Part shown: in pieces, positions 1 to 8,207 of the stretch
How positions within the stretch are numbered: position 1 is the stretch's first letter
Layout: every line of letters begins with the position of its first letter
NCBI RefSeq assembly: GCF_000730385.1
Contig: NZ_CP008849.1
Span: 4,092,001 to 4,156,000, forward strand
Length of the DNA: 64,000 bases
Reading direction: 5' to 3'
Source: Alteromonas australica
GTDB taxonomy: Bacteria > Pseudomonadota > Gammaproteobacteria > Enterobacterales > Alteromonadaceae
Position numbers and translations under genes: made by a program
The notes under the pieces: generated by a model
The model's database searches: none
What the model saw: only the letters and a program-made list of their open reading frames with translations
What the model was told of the DNA's origin: nothing

Positions 1-75
1 GCGGAATCTAACATGATTAACACCACTACCGCCGAGTTTTGGAAACGCTATTTTCAGCAAGCCGAACAACAATAG
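1..75 (+). CDS. C-terminal end of an unidentified protein (partial)
   Basis: Frame 1 is open from the window edge to a TAG at 73-75 and gives 24 residues ending FQQAEQQ. It converges on speA, whose stop lies about 24 bases further on. The fragment is too short to assign a family. It is treated as the real 3' end of a gene starting outside the window because the frame is open to the edge and a convergent arrangement is sensible. It could also be chance. Confidence 0.4.
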   Translation, partial: AESNMINTTTAEFWKRYFQQAEQQ

Positions 76-98
76 TTCAGCTTGCTGTGTTACTTAGA

Positions 99-2009
99 TT
101 AAGGCTTAAGATACGTGTAACCGCTTAAACAATTTTCATAAAAATCAGTCCAGCGTACGCCTTCTCTTGGATTTATGTTTCCACTAGACACGTGTCTGTC
201 AATCAATCGTTTAACGTCTGACGCCATTGCCCGAGGATTGTATTGCATAATATTCAACACATCTTCCACAGACGAACCTTTCACCACTTCTTCAATGTAG
301 AAGTCTTCTGGATCATCATCGTAACTAAAGATATGCACTTCGTTTAGGCGCCCAAACAAATTATGCATGTCTCCCATCACATCTTGGTATGCCCCGGTTA
401 AGAATAGCCCCACATAATAAGGCTCATCTTTACGCAATGGGTGCATAGGCAACACATCGGTAATTTCACGGCCAATGGTGAATTGATCAATTTTACCGTC
501 ACTGTCACAGGTAATATCCACCAGTGAACAGTTCACCGACGGCTTCTCGTTCATTCGAGTAAGAGGAACAACTGGCAAAAGTTGGTCTATTGCCCACGTA
601 TCCGCCGCCGATTGAAACACCGAGAAGTTACACAGATATTGTGATGACAAGCCATAATCTAGCTCTTGCAGCTCTTCAGGTACGTATTCCTCTTTGCGGT
701 ACCATAGCTGTAAACGCCCCATAATGTCCCAATAAAGCGTTTCTATTTTTGCCAATTCTTCTAGGGTAATCACCCGGAGTTTAAAGGCATCCAGCGCCTG
801 CTCTTTATACTGAGACGCATCGTTATACACTTCATGCATGTTAGTTTGACTGTCGAAGGTTTCCGACAACTCACGCATGTTTTTCAAAAAGAAGTGTTCA
901 CCTTCTTTTTCGCTTGTATCTATTTGCGCCGAATTCGACTTAATTTCACCGACAATTTCTGTAATAACACAGCTGTGGTGCGCGGTAATCGCCCGCCCAC
1001 TTTCACTTACCAAATTGGGATGAGGCACGCCTTCTAAGTCGCACATTTCCTTCATACCGTATACCACATCAGCGACATATTCTTGCATACTGTAGTTACG
1101 GGAAGATTCATTGGTGGAATTACTGCCGTCGTAATCGATGCCCAAGCCACCGCCAACATCAACATAATCAAGAGGGAAACCCATTTTATGAAGGTCAGCA
1201 TATATGCGAGCCCCTTCCGTCATGGCTTCTTTAACTGCACGAATGTCTGTTAGCTGGCTACCAATATGGAAGTGCAACAGTTTTAAACAATGGGCCATAC
1301 CCTGTTCTTCAAGGTAGCGAGCCGTTTTAATGATTTCAGTAATGGTTAAACCAAACTTCGCTCTTTCGCCGCCAGAACTTTCCCATTTACCTCGGCCTTT
1401 AACCGTCATTTTTGCGCGAACGCCAATGATAGGATCAATCTTTAGCTCTTTTGAAATTTTAACCAACAGCAGAAGTTCGCTGTATTTTTCAACCACCACA
1501 ACCACTTTACGCCCTAGCTTTCTACCTAGTAACGCTAAACGCATAAACTCATCGTCTTTGTAGCCATTTAAGATGGTTAATGAGTCTTCGTTGGTATTCA
1601 TGGCAAGTACAGTAAGAAGTTCGGCTTTTGAACCGGCTTCCAAACCATAGTTAAACGGCTTCCCGGCTTCTACGATTTCTTCCACCACTTCGCGCATTTG
1701 GTTAACTTTTACCGGATAAACACCTTGATATACGCCGTTATAATCGGCCTCTTTAATGATGTTTCTAAACGCATTGTTCAAACTCGACACTTGCGAACGC
1801 AATATATCGTGAAACCTAACGACCACTGGAAATTGCACGCCTTCTTGACGAATTTCTTCAATCACGGCTTTAAAATCGATGCGGATACTCGGGTCATCGG
1901 GCACGGGGGTAACATGAACGTTGCCATTTTCACCAACTTGAAAATAGCCGCCACCCCACTGAGACACGCCATAAACGCGTTCTGCTTCTTCAATGCTCCA
2001 ATCAGACAA
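99..2009 (-). CDS. speA: Biosynthetic arginine decarboxylase
   Basis: Decarboxylates L-arginine to agmatine with PLP, the first step of the agmatine route to putrescine; normally a cytoplasmic multimer. The protein is 636 residues, close to the usual 630-660. It shows the PLP-lysine motif YPVKVNQ (K101), HFHIGSQ, the glycine-rich phosphate-binding stretch VDVGGGLGIDYDG, and the C-terminal VDITCDSDG stretch carrying the active-site Cys/Asp of fold III decarboxylases. The start is a TTG at 2009, chosen because the upstream strand carries AAGGTG (2017-2022) seven bases before it and the homologous N-terminus begins here. It stands alone on the minus strand, so it is probably monocistronic. The leader contains a small CCGAG/CTCGG inverted repeat (2033-2048) of unknown meaning. 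Identification is confident. Confidence 0.95.
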   Translation of the reverse strand: MSDWSIEEAERVYGVSQWGGGYFQVGENGNVHVTPVPDDPSIRIDFKAVIEEIRQEGVQFPVVVRFHDILRSQVSSLNNAFRNIIKEADYNGVYQGVYPVKVNQMREVVEEIVEAGKPFNYGLEAGSKAELLTVLAMNTNEDSLTILNGYKDDEFMRLALLGRKLGRKVVVVVEKYSELLLLVKISKELKIDPIIGVRAKMTVKGRGKWESSGGERAKFGLTITEIIKTARYLEEQGMAHCLKLLHFHIGSQLTDIRAVKEAMTEGARIYADLHKMGFPLDYVDVGGGLGIDYDGSNSTNESSRNYSMQEYVADVVYGMKEMCDLEGVPHPNLVSESGRAITAHHSCVITEIVGEIKSNSAQIDTSEKEGEHFFLKNMRELSETFDSQTNMHEVYNDASQYKEQALDAFKLRVITLEELAKIETLYWDIMGRLQLWYRKEEYVPEELQELDYGLSSQYLCNFSVFQSAADTWAIDQLLPVVPLTRMNEKPSVNCSLVDITCDSDGKIDQFTIGREITDVLPMHPLRKDEPYYVGLFLTGAYQDVMGDMHNLFGRLNEVHIFSYDDDPEDFYIEEVVKGSSVEDVLNIMQYNPRAMASDVKRLIDRHVSSGNINPREGVRWTDFYENCLSGYTYLKP

Positions 2010-2120
2010 TGTTGTTCACCTTGTAAAATGCCCCGAGTTCATGCTCGGAATTAATGCGAAATAGGCGCGTATTATAGACAACACAACCTGCTGTGCTACG
2101 TAAAATATCTATGGTCGCGA

Positions 2121-2555
2121 CTAATTTTGTTTATCGACTTGGTTTTGTTGTAACCACTGCGACATGTGCGATACCAGCGGCTCATTTTCTAACACCTTTA
2201 TATGCGCTAGAAAATCACTGGAACTGTAGGTACGGGTAAGCTTGACATGTTGCTCATTAAAAAATTTATCAGCAATATGATCAACCTTCATCCCCTGTTC
2301 TTCTAGCCATACTTCACAGCGCTGGTTACGCCTGTCTAGATGGATAGGGGCTTTAATTCTCTCGGTAATTTCAGAAAAAGGCACAACCCACCCGCGCATA
2401 TCCACAGCGATATTAAAGGACTTACCTTTTTTAGCATTGAGTTCGTTGGCTAATGCTGAAAGATATTGGATATTGGTCGCCATGTCCCAAACACCACGTA
2501 AGGTAATGCAAATCCAATTATCCAGGTTTTCAATTTTGTAAGGCGGTTGATACAT
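2121..2555 (-). CDS. Small conserved-looking hypothetical protein
   Basis: A 144-residue soluble protein starting MYQPPYKIENLDNWICITLRG with no signal peptide or membrane segment. Alternating hydrophobic strands and helices (ICITLRGVWD, FNIAVDMRGW) look like a STAS/SpoIIAA-type alpha/beta fold, but this is only an impression and no diagnostic motif was found. ATG start; the Shine-Dalgarno sequence is weak. It lies between speA and pntB on the same strand, with gaps of over 100 bases on both sides, so it is probably its own unit. Function unknown. Confidence 0.7.
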   Translation of the reverse strand: MYQPPYKIENLDNWICITLRGVWDMATNIQYLSALANELNAKKGKSFNIAVDMRGWVVPFSEITERIKAPIHLDRRNQRCEVWLEEQGMKVDHIADKFFNEQHVKLTRTYSSSDFLAHIKVLENEPLVSHMSQWLQQNQVDKQN

Positions 2556-2682
2556 CTACGTCAGGTCGCTCTATAGAAGATGGCGAGAAAGCAACGCATT
2601 ATACTAAAGTTGTAGATGATGTGTGTACATAAAGTGCCCGCAATTTTTGGTCACTTTATCGTCCATGAGGCTTGGTTTACTA

Positions 2683-2726
2683 TAAAAAAACGCCTGAGAG
2701 GAGTTTTATTTATCCTTATCAGGCGC
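2683..2726 (-). terminator. Intrinsic terminator downstream of pntB
   Basis: Read on the minus strand, GCGCCTGA...TCAGGCG (arms 2719-2725 and 2691-2697) is followed by a run of seven T (2684-2690). It lies about 75 bases after the pntB stop and so should end the pntAa-pntAb-pntB transcript. Confidence 0.8.
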
Positions 2727-2800
2727 TTAGATTTTCATGCCCACCAAGTTTGATGGTTTAAGGGTTTAGCGCTGCATAACTACCCAGTAAAAGGGATACG

Positions 2801-4189
2801 TTAATCGTCGCCAAACTCTCGAACAATGCTATTAATGGTGTCTTTCGCATCACCCAATACCATGCGGGTGTTATCTTTAAAGAAAAGTGGGTTGTCTACG
2901 CCGGCAAAACCTGCGTTTGCTGAACGCTTTAAAACAAATACGGTTTTAGCACGATACGCTTCAATAACCGGCATACCGTAAATAGGGCTGCCTTTCATTT
3001 CTTTTGCCGCAGGGTTAACCACGTCATTCGCACCAATAACAATGGCCACGTCATAGTTTTCCATACGCGGGTTCACATCATCCATTTCGTATAATTGGTC
3101 ATAGGGCACATCGGCCTCAGCCAATAACACGTTCATATGGCCCGGCATACGCCCAGCAACCGCGTGAATGGCATATTCAACGGTACAGCCATTCTCTTCT
3201 AGCAAAGATTGCATTTCGCGCACCGCATGCTGAGCTTGTGCTACTGCCATTCCGTAACCAGGGATAACCAATACTGACTGTGCGGCTTCAAGTACATAAA
3301 ACGCATCCTGCGCAGACAGTACTTTAATCTCACCTTCAATTTTTTCACCTGCTTCAACGGGTTTAGCAAAGCCAGAAAGAAGCACATTCATTAATGAGCG
3401 ATTCATGGCCTTACACATAATGTTGGTAAGAATAAGTCCTGACGCACCCACCAGCAAACCAGTAACAATCAAAATGGTATTGCCTGTGGCTAAACCTGCT
3501 GCCGAGGCTGCAATGCCTGAATAGCTATTTAGTAATGCGATAACCACGGGCATGTCTGCACCGCCGATAGACACAGTGGCCCATAAACCGAAACTAAGCG
3601 CTAGGGCAATGGCACAGTATAACCACACGGTGTTTTGAGGGTCGGTAGTAAACAAATACCCCACCACTATCATGGCAATAATATGTGCAATACTTAACTC
3701 TCTTAAGCCAGTGAAAATAACCGCTTTAGACGTCATCTTACCCGAGAGTTTGCCCCATGCGATGACAGAGCCAGAGAAGGTCACGCCACCTACTAAAACA
3801 GTGAGAAACAGTGTCACAAAGGTAAATACACCTGTATTTAGCATGGCCAGGTCGCTCATGCTTGAGAGCGCAGCCCAACCTAGTAAAAGCGAAGCCATGC
3901 CGCCAAATCCGTTGAACAACGACACCATTTCAGGCATGGCTGTCATCTCTACGGTTTTTGCCTTCCAAGCGCCAAACGCGCCACCGATGACGACGCCGAC
4001 TACGATCCATTGATAGCTAATAATGTGTTGATCGAGCAGTGTGACAACAACGGCAATAAGCATGCCCACGGCAGAGACAAAGTTGCCCCGTTTGGCCGTA
4101 TCTGGGTGGCTAAGTAATTTTAGCCCTAGAATAAATAGCGCCGCTGCAACAACGTACGCAAGATTAATTATGGTTGCTATATCGTTCAC
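2801..4189 (-). CDS. pntB: NAD(P) transhydrogenase subunit beta
   Basis: Membrane and NADP(H)-binding subunit of the proton-translocating transhydrogenase, which uses the proton gradient to move hydride from NADH to NADP+. The protein is 462 residues, the family size. About eight or nine transmembrane helices fill residues 1-260 (for example FNGFGGMASLLLGWAAL). The C-terminal dIII domain follows, with the NADP-binding signature VIPGYGMAVAQAQHAVREM and later VIGANDVVNPAA. GTG start at 4189 preceded by GGGAG. It is the last gene of a three-gene operon, 11 bases after pntAb. Confidence 0.96.
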   Translation of the reverse strand: MNDIATIINLAYVVAAALFILGLKLLSHPDTAKRGNFVSAVGMLIAVVVTLLDQHIISYQWIVVGVVIGGAFGAWKAKTVEMTAMPEMVSLFNGFGGMASLLLGWAALSSMSDLAMLNTGVFTFVTLFLTVLVGGVTFSGSVIAWGKLSGKMTSKAVIFTGLRELSIAHIIAMIVVGYLFTTDPQNTVWLYCAIALALSFGLWATVSIGGADMPVVIALLNSYSGIAASAAGLATGNTILIVTGLLVGASGLILTNIMCKAMNRSLMNVLLSGFAKPVEAGEKIEGEIKVLSAQDAFYVLEAAQSVLVIPGYGMAVAQAQHAVREMQSLLEENGCTVEYAIHAVAGRMPGHMNVLLAEADVPYDQLYEMDDVNPRMENYDVAIVIGANDVVNPAAKEMKGSPIYGMPVIEAYRAKTVFVLKRSANAGFAGVDNPLFFKDNTRMVLGDAKDTINSIVREFGDD

Positions 4190-4200
4190 TTGCGCACTCC

Positions 4201-4485
4201 CTATTTTTTATCTTTCTTTTTGAACATGCTTAACATGCGGTCGGTAACAAGGTACCCGCCCACCACGTTGATGCTCGCTAAGGCTACTGCGGCAGTGCCC
4301 AATACCGTGGTTAACCAAGAATGGTCACCACCCGCTGCTGCTAAAGCGCCCACAAGGGTAATCCCTGAAATTGCATTTGAGCCTGACATTAGCGGCGTGT
4401 GCAAAGTCGCGGGGACTTTTCGAATAAGCTCGAAACCTAAGAAGGCAGCAAGTAGCACAATGAAAAGTAGGTAAATGATTTCCAT
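4201..4485 (-). CDS. pntAb: NAD(P) transhydrogenase alpha subunit, membrane part
   Basis: A 94-residue protein corresponding to the C-terminal dII membrane segment of a full-length PntA. It has three hydrophobic helices: IIYLLFIVLLAAFLGFELI, the SGSNAISGITLVGALAAAG stretch typical of this domain, and TVLGTAAVALASINVVGGY. In E. coli this region is fused to the NAD-binding domain; here it is a separate gene. It starts two bases after the pntAa stop, with AAGGAG overlapping the pntAa end, so the two are translationally coupled. Confidence 0.93.
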   Translation of the reverse strand: MEIIYLLFIVLLAAFLGFELIRKVPATLHTPLMSGSNAISGITLVGALAAAGGDHSWLTTVLGTAAVALASINVVGGYLVTDRMLSMFKKKDKK

Positions 4486-4487
4486 AA

Positions 4488-5651
4488 TTAGGCTCCTTTA
4501 TATGCGTTTAATAGCATCTCGTTGGTAATTTTACCTTCGTGTGCAATCACGCACCCAGCGAGAATGTCGTCCTCTAAATTCAACGCAAACGTTTTGCTCT
4601 CTTCATCAAGGAATTCATCGACAAGGTTGTAAATGTTGTTGGCATACATATCAGTGGCGGCTTTCGCCACAAATTGGCTCCAATTGCCGTTACCAATCAC
4701 CTTCACACCATTGATTTCAACCGTTTCACCCGCTACAGACCCTTCAACATTGCCGCCTGACGTTGCCGCCATATCCACCACCACACTGCCGGGTTTCATT
4801 AAGGCTAAGGTGTCTTTTGATATCAACACGGGAGGCTTGCGGCCAAATAACTGGGCGGTTGTAATCACAATGTCCGAGTTGGCAATCGCATCACGCTGCG
4901 CCTCTTGCTGCTTGGCTTTTTGCTCCTCGGTAAGTTCTTTGGCGTAGCCGTCTTTAGTTTGGCCGGTCTCACCGATGTCTATTTTTAAGAACTTACCCCC
5001 TAGCGACTCTACCTGTTCAGCCACAACAGCACGGGTATCGTAAGCCAATACATTGGCTCCCAAACGCTTAGCCGTTGCAATCGCCTGCAAGCCCGCTACG
5101 CCGGCTCCAATAATAAAAACTTTCGCAGGTTTGATGGTGCCCGACGGCGTCATCATCATGGGTAGGATTGAAGGAAGTTGATTGGCCGCTTGCATCACCA
5201 TGACATAGCCAGCCAAACTGGCTTGCGAACTTAATGCATCCATCTTTTGTGCCCGTGACGAGCGCGGGATCATTTCTACAGAGATGGCCGTTAACGCCTT
5301 TTCTGCAATAGACTCAATTAGCGGTTGTTGAAAGAAGGGGTCAAGATGGCCAACCACAATGGCCCCTTTTTTCATCACCGACAATTGGGCTTCACTTGGC
5401 TTGTTCACACTTACAAGCATGTCCGCAGATGATAAAGCATCATTCACGTCATTAATAATGGTTGCACCAGCATCTTCATATTCGTTATCAAGGTAATGAG
5501 ATAATTCGCCACTTCCCGCTTCAATGTTCACCTCGACGCCCTTTTTACACAGGCGCTGCACACTCGCAGGCGTTACTGCACACCGTCGTTCCACATTTAT
5601 TTGTGGTGTCGATGTTTTTGATTCATTTAAAACAATGATTTTCACACGCAT
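4488..5651 (-). CDS. pntAa: NAD(P) transhydrogenase alpha subunit, NAD-binding part
   Basis: Soluble NAD(H)-binding dI component of the split transhydrogenase, 387 residues. It has the N-terminal AlaDH/PNT lobe (ERRCAVTPASV, EAGSGELSHYLD) and a Rossmann fold with IIGAGVAGLQAIATAKRLGA followed by AYDTR. It lacks the membrane tail, which is encoded by the next gene. The ATG at 5651 directly abuts GGAGGAG, whereas an in-frame GTG at 5645 sits six bases from it, so the true start may be 5645. First gene of pntAa-pntAb-pntB. Confidence 0.94.
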   Translation of the reverse strand: MRVKIIVLNESKTSTPQINVERRCAVTPASVQRLCKKGVEVNIEAGSGELSHYLDNEYEDAGATIINDVNDALSSADMLVSVNKPSEAQLSVMKKGAIVVGHLDPFFQQPLIESIAEKALTAISVEMIPRSSRAQKMDALSSQASLAGYVMVMQAANQLPSILPMMMTPSGTIKPAKVFIIGAGVAGLQAIATAKRLGANVLAYDTRAVVAEQVESLGGKFLKIDIGETGQTKDGYAKELTEEQKAKQQEAQRDAIANSDIVITTAQLFGRKPPVLISKDTLALMKPGSVVVDMAATSGGNVEGSVAGETVEINGVKVIGNGNWSQFVAKAATDMYANNIYNLVDEFLDEESKTFALNLEDDILAGCVIAHEGKITNEMLLNAYKGA

Positions 5652-5894
5652 CTCCTCCCATTCAGGCTCTATGAGAATGACACTGATCGATTGAGATCAA
5701 GCCATTTAATTCACTTATTATGAGCATTCTTTTGGTCAATTGAATGCCAGATATACACGTTTACCACGTTCTTTTACGTCGGCCTTCCTGTTATAGAAGG
5801 CGAAAAAGTCGGCATTACGGTGGGCAATCTACGTCAAATATAAATCATCAACTAGTATTATTTCGATACGATACATAACTAATATTTATATAGA

Positions 5895-5902
5895 GGTGGC
5901 AT
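5895..5902. promoter_or_regulatory. Half-site GGTGGCAT upstream of the IclR operator
   Basis: Repeats one arm of the palindrome found 21 bases downstream. It may be an auxiliary contact for the same regulator or chance, since it is only eight bases long. Confidence 0.3.
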
Positions 5903-5922
5903 GATGTTAACTTAACTCACCC

Positions 5923-5946
5923 ATAAATGCCACCGGTGGCATTTAT
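5923..5946. promoter_or_regulatory. Perfect 24-bp palindromic operator before the IclR gene
   Basis: The core TGCCACCGGTGGCA (5928-5941) is extended by perfectly paired AT-rich flanks on both sides, making 24 paired bases with CG on the dyad axis. It lies 28 bases upstream of the regulator's first possible start codon, where a bound repressor would block transcription. The same 14-base core recurs at 8141-8154 before the TonB receptor gene. The adjacent IclR protein is the simplest candidate ligand. A central CG dyad is also typical of LacI-family operators, so a regulator encoded elsewhere is possible. Confidence 0.75.
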
Positions 5947-5973
5947 CTTTATTTATGTTAACATAAGGTATAT

Positions 5974-6744
5974 TTGGTTCGAATACATAGTATGGCGAAG
6001 ATGGATAGGTACCTGATCCCAAGCGTTTTTCAGGCAATACAATTGTGTGATTTGCTAGCGCAAAATGCAGAAGGGTTAGCGGCGGCCGAAATTGAAAGCG
6101 CCTTGTCGCTACCACGTACCTCAGTGTTCAGGTTATTGAGAACGCTGGTCAGTGAGCGGCTTGTAGATAAACGCGGAAAGCGCTATTACTATGGGAATAG
6201 AATATATGAAATCAGTGCTTCTAATGCCCAAAGCCAACAGATTCAACAAGCCTTAATTCCCGCTCTAGCGCCGCTAATTGCAAAAACCAATAAAAGTGCC
6301 ATTTTAAGTATTCCAGGGGGCTCCGCGGTATTTGTAATAGACGTGCTAGATGGCAGCCCCAACCGGGTCTCATCCATTAGGCCAGGCGCCAAACTCCCGC
6401 TGTTTGATTCGGCGCCAGGGCATATTATGTTGGCCTACCAGAATCAATTTAGTCTGCCTTTCTACACCAGTAAATTAGGTCACTTTGATAAAGCATTAGC
6501 TGAAAAAATTAGCCTGTCCACCTGCACGCGAGGCTATGCCGCTGTTTATGATAACGCGCTTGGCACCACCTGTGTATCGGTACCTGTTTTTATCAATCAT
6601 GGCGAATTAACCGCCATGCTCGCGATTGAAATCCCCGGAAAAGAGGGGTCGACAAAGGCACTGCAATTTTGGAGCGAGAGCTTAAAAGAAGTCGCAACTT
6701 TAGCGTTCAACCATCAACTAACCAGCAACTCGGGCCTAACGTGA
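5974..6744 (+). CDS. IclR-family transcriptional regulator of the pectin locus
   Basis: Predicted DNA-binding regulator of 256 residues from TTG at 5974, which has TAAGG six bases upstream; ATG codons at 5992 and 6001 are alternatives. The N-terminal winged helix-turn-helix covers about residues 15-75 (LCDLLAQNAEGLAAAEIESA, then LPRTSVFRLLRTLVSERLVD). The IclR effector domain follows, with the usual GHIMLAY and TRGYAAVYDN stretches and the conserved cysteine in GTTCVSVPVF. KdgR-type members respond to pectin breakdown intermediates; that role is inferred here from context. Its stop overlaps the GTG start of the pectate lyase gene, so the two are co-transcribed and coupled. The upstream palindrome suggests autoregulation. 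Confidence 0.88.
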   Translation: MVRIHSMAKMDRYLIPSVFQAIQLCDLLAQNAEGLAAAEIESALSLPRTSVFRLLRTLVSERLVDKRGKRYYYGNRIYEISASNAQSQQIQQALIPALAPLIAKTNKSAILSIPGGSAVFVIDVLDGSPNRVSSIRPGAKLPLFDSAPGHIMLAYQNQFSLPFYTSKLGHFDKALAEKISLSTCTRGYAAVYDNALGTTCVSVPVFINHGELTAMLAIEIPGKEGSTKALQFWSESLKEVATLAFNHQLTSNSGLT

Positions 6745-8054
6745 AAAACATTATCTATCTATTTTTGCTGTTGAATGTAATGGCATGCTCAAGCAGTTTC
6801 AGCACCACTGAAACGCCCCTCGCCTTTCCCGGCGCGTTGGGCTTTGGCAAATACACTCAAGGAGGAAATGAAGGGCAAATTGTCGTGGTAAATACACTCG
6901 CCGATAACGCTAAAGACCCGATAAAGGGTAGCCTTCGGTGGGCTGTAGAACAGCCTTTCCCGCGCTTAGTGGTTTTCAATGTCTCTGGGGTTATTGTGTT
7001 GGAAGATGAGTTAAAAATATCTCACCCTAATATCACTCTTGCCGGTCATACTTCTCCAAATGGCATTGTCGTAACAGGGGCCAGCACCACCGTAAAAACC
7101 CATCAAGTCATTATTCGGCACATGCGATTCCGGCCGGGTCATTTGATGAAAGAAGGTGATGCTCTCACGGTGCGAAACTCCAGCGATGTCATTATCGATC
7201 ACTGTTCGTTAAGTTGGTCCAATGACGAGGTAGGGTCTTTTTATAATAATCAGCGATTTACACTTCAACACTCAATATTATCGGAAAGTTTAAACAATGC
7301 AGGGCACCATAAAGGGAGCCACGGGTATGGCGGAATATGGGGAGGCGCGAACGCTAGCTTTACCAGAAACCTGTTGGTGAGTCATACCAGCAGAAACCCT
7401 AGAATTAACGGTTGGCGCTTAAACGCTCCCTATGAGCAGGCACGTGAATTCGTTGAAATCACCAATAATGTGATTGCGAACTGGGGAAGCAACAGCATCT
7501 ATGGCGGGGAGAACGGGAAGGCTAATATTATCAACAACTTATTTATTCCTGGCCCCGCCTCTCGCAACCTCTGGTTTTATCAATTATGGTACGAAAAAGC
7601 CCCGCTCACCCGAGTATTCCTTCAGGGTAATCACATGAAAGGCCACCCTAAGCTTCGCGAAAATAACCAATTGGGTGTGGTGGTAAAAAATGAAAGAAAA
7701 CACTCTAAAGGGTGGCACAAAGCGCTAAACATCCATATTGCAAAAAAGAAAATTCCACACTTAGAAACTGAAACCGCCTTGTTGCCGCTGCCAACGAATG
7801 AGGTTTGGTCAACATTAATTGAAAACAAAGACGTGGGCGCTAACCTTAGCCGCAGCGGACTGAGAGCGGACATGGTCGATGAACGGATATTCACCTCTAT
7901 AGAAACCCAGCACTACGGCAATAGTAACGGGATTATTGACAGTGAAACCCAGGTTATTAACTGGGAAGATTATAAAAAATCCCTCGATAGCCAGAAGGCT
8001 ATTAGTTCAACTTCTCTCTCGCCGGAGGCATGGAGAGCCTTAGCCCTACGCTAG
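6741..8054 (+). CDS. Pectate lyase lipoprotein (PL1-like)
   Basis: Predicted to cleave polygalacturonate by beta-elimination at the cell envelope. GTG start at 6741 overlaps the regulator's stop by four bases (GTGA), giving 437 residues. The N-terminus is a lipoprotein signal (IIYLFLLLNVMAC, C16). The mature protein opens with FPGALGFGKYTQGG, typical of bacterial PL1-like lyases. A right-handed beta-helix follows, with VIIDHCSLSWSNDE (D153, H154) and an Arg-Pro-Arg region (R218-R221) where PL1 enzymes carry the catalytic arginine. It is a single domain without a binding module. It would work next to the large CE8-PL1 lipoprotein encoded downstream. Exact CAZy subfamily was not determined. Confidence 0.87.
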   Translation: MKNIIYLFLLLNVMACSSSFSTTETPLAFPGALGFGKYTQGGNEGQIVVVNTLADNAKDPIKGSLRWAVEQPFPRLVVFNVSGVIVLEDELKISHPNITLAGHTSPNGIVVTGASTTVKTHQVIIRHMRFRPGHLMKEGDALTVRNSSDVIIDHCSLSWSNDEVGSFYNNQRFTLQHSILSESLNNAGHHKGSHGYGGIWGGANASFTRNLLVSHTSRNPRINGWRLNAPYEQAREFVEITNNVIANWGSNSIYGGENGKANIINNLFIPGPASRNLWFYQLWYEKAPLTRVFLQGNHMKGHPKLRENNQLGVVVKNERKHSKGWHKALNIHIAKKKIPHLETETALLPLPTNEVWSTLIENKDVGANLSRSGLRADMVDERIFTSIETQHYGNSNGIIDSETQVINWEDYKKSLDSQKAISSTSLSPEAWRALALR

Positions 8055-8140
8055 TCCAAAACTTCAATAAATATTCACATATAAACTTTAGGTTAAAAAC
8101 TCGTTAAAATAGTGTGCATTATGTAAAGACTGAGCCATAA

Positions 8141-8154
8141 TGCCACCGGTGGCA
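8141..8154. promoter_or_regulatory. Palindromic operator before the TonB receptor
   Basis: TGCCACCGGTGGCA, a perfect 14-base palindrome identical to the core before the IclR gene. Here the pairing does not extend into the flanks. It lies 53 bases before the receptor start codon, between a likely AT-rich promoter area and the ribosome binding site. It suggests that the receptor and the large pectinase are co-regulated with the regulator-lyase unit. Confidence 0.72.
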
Positions 8155-8207
8155 CAGCTGCGGTGTGGATAGTCTGTGCTAATAATAAAACTAAAGGAGT
8201 GCTCAGC

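Noticed and set aside
5782..5801. GCCTTC/GAAGGC hairpin between pntAa and the IclR gene
   Set aside because: It is a short stem with no T-run on either strand and no clear role; it was not annotated as a terminator.
8141..8154. Enterobacterial-type KdgR site
   Set aside because: The palindrome core does not resemble the KdgR consensus with TGAAAC/GTTTCA arms, so the site was kept as an unassigned operator.
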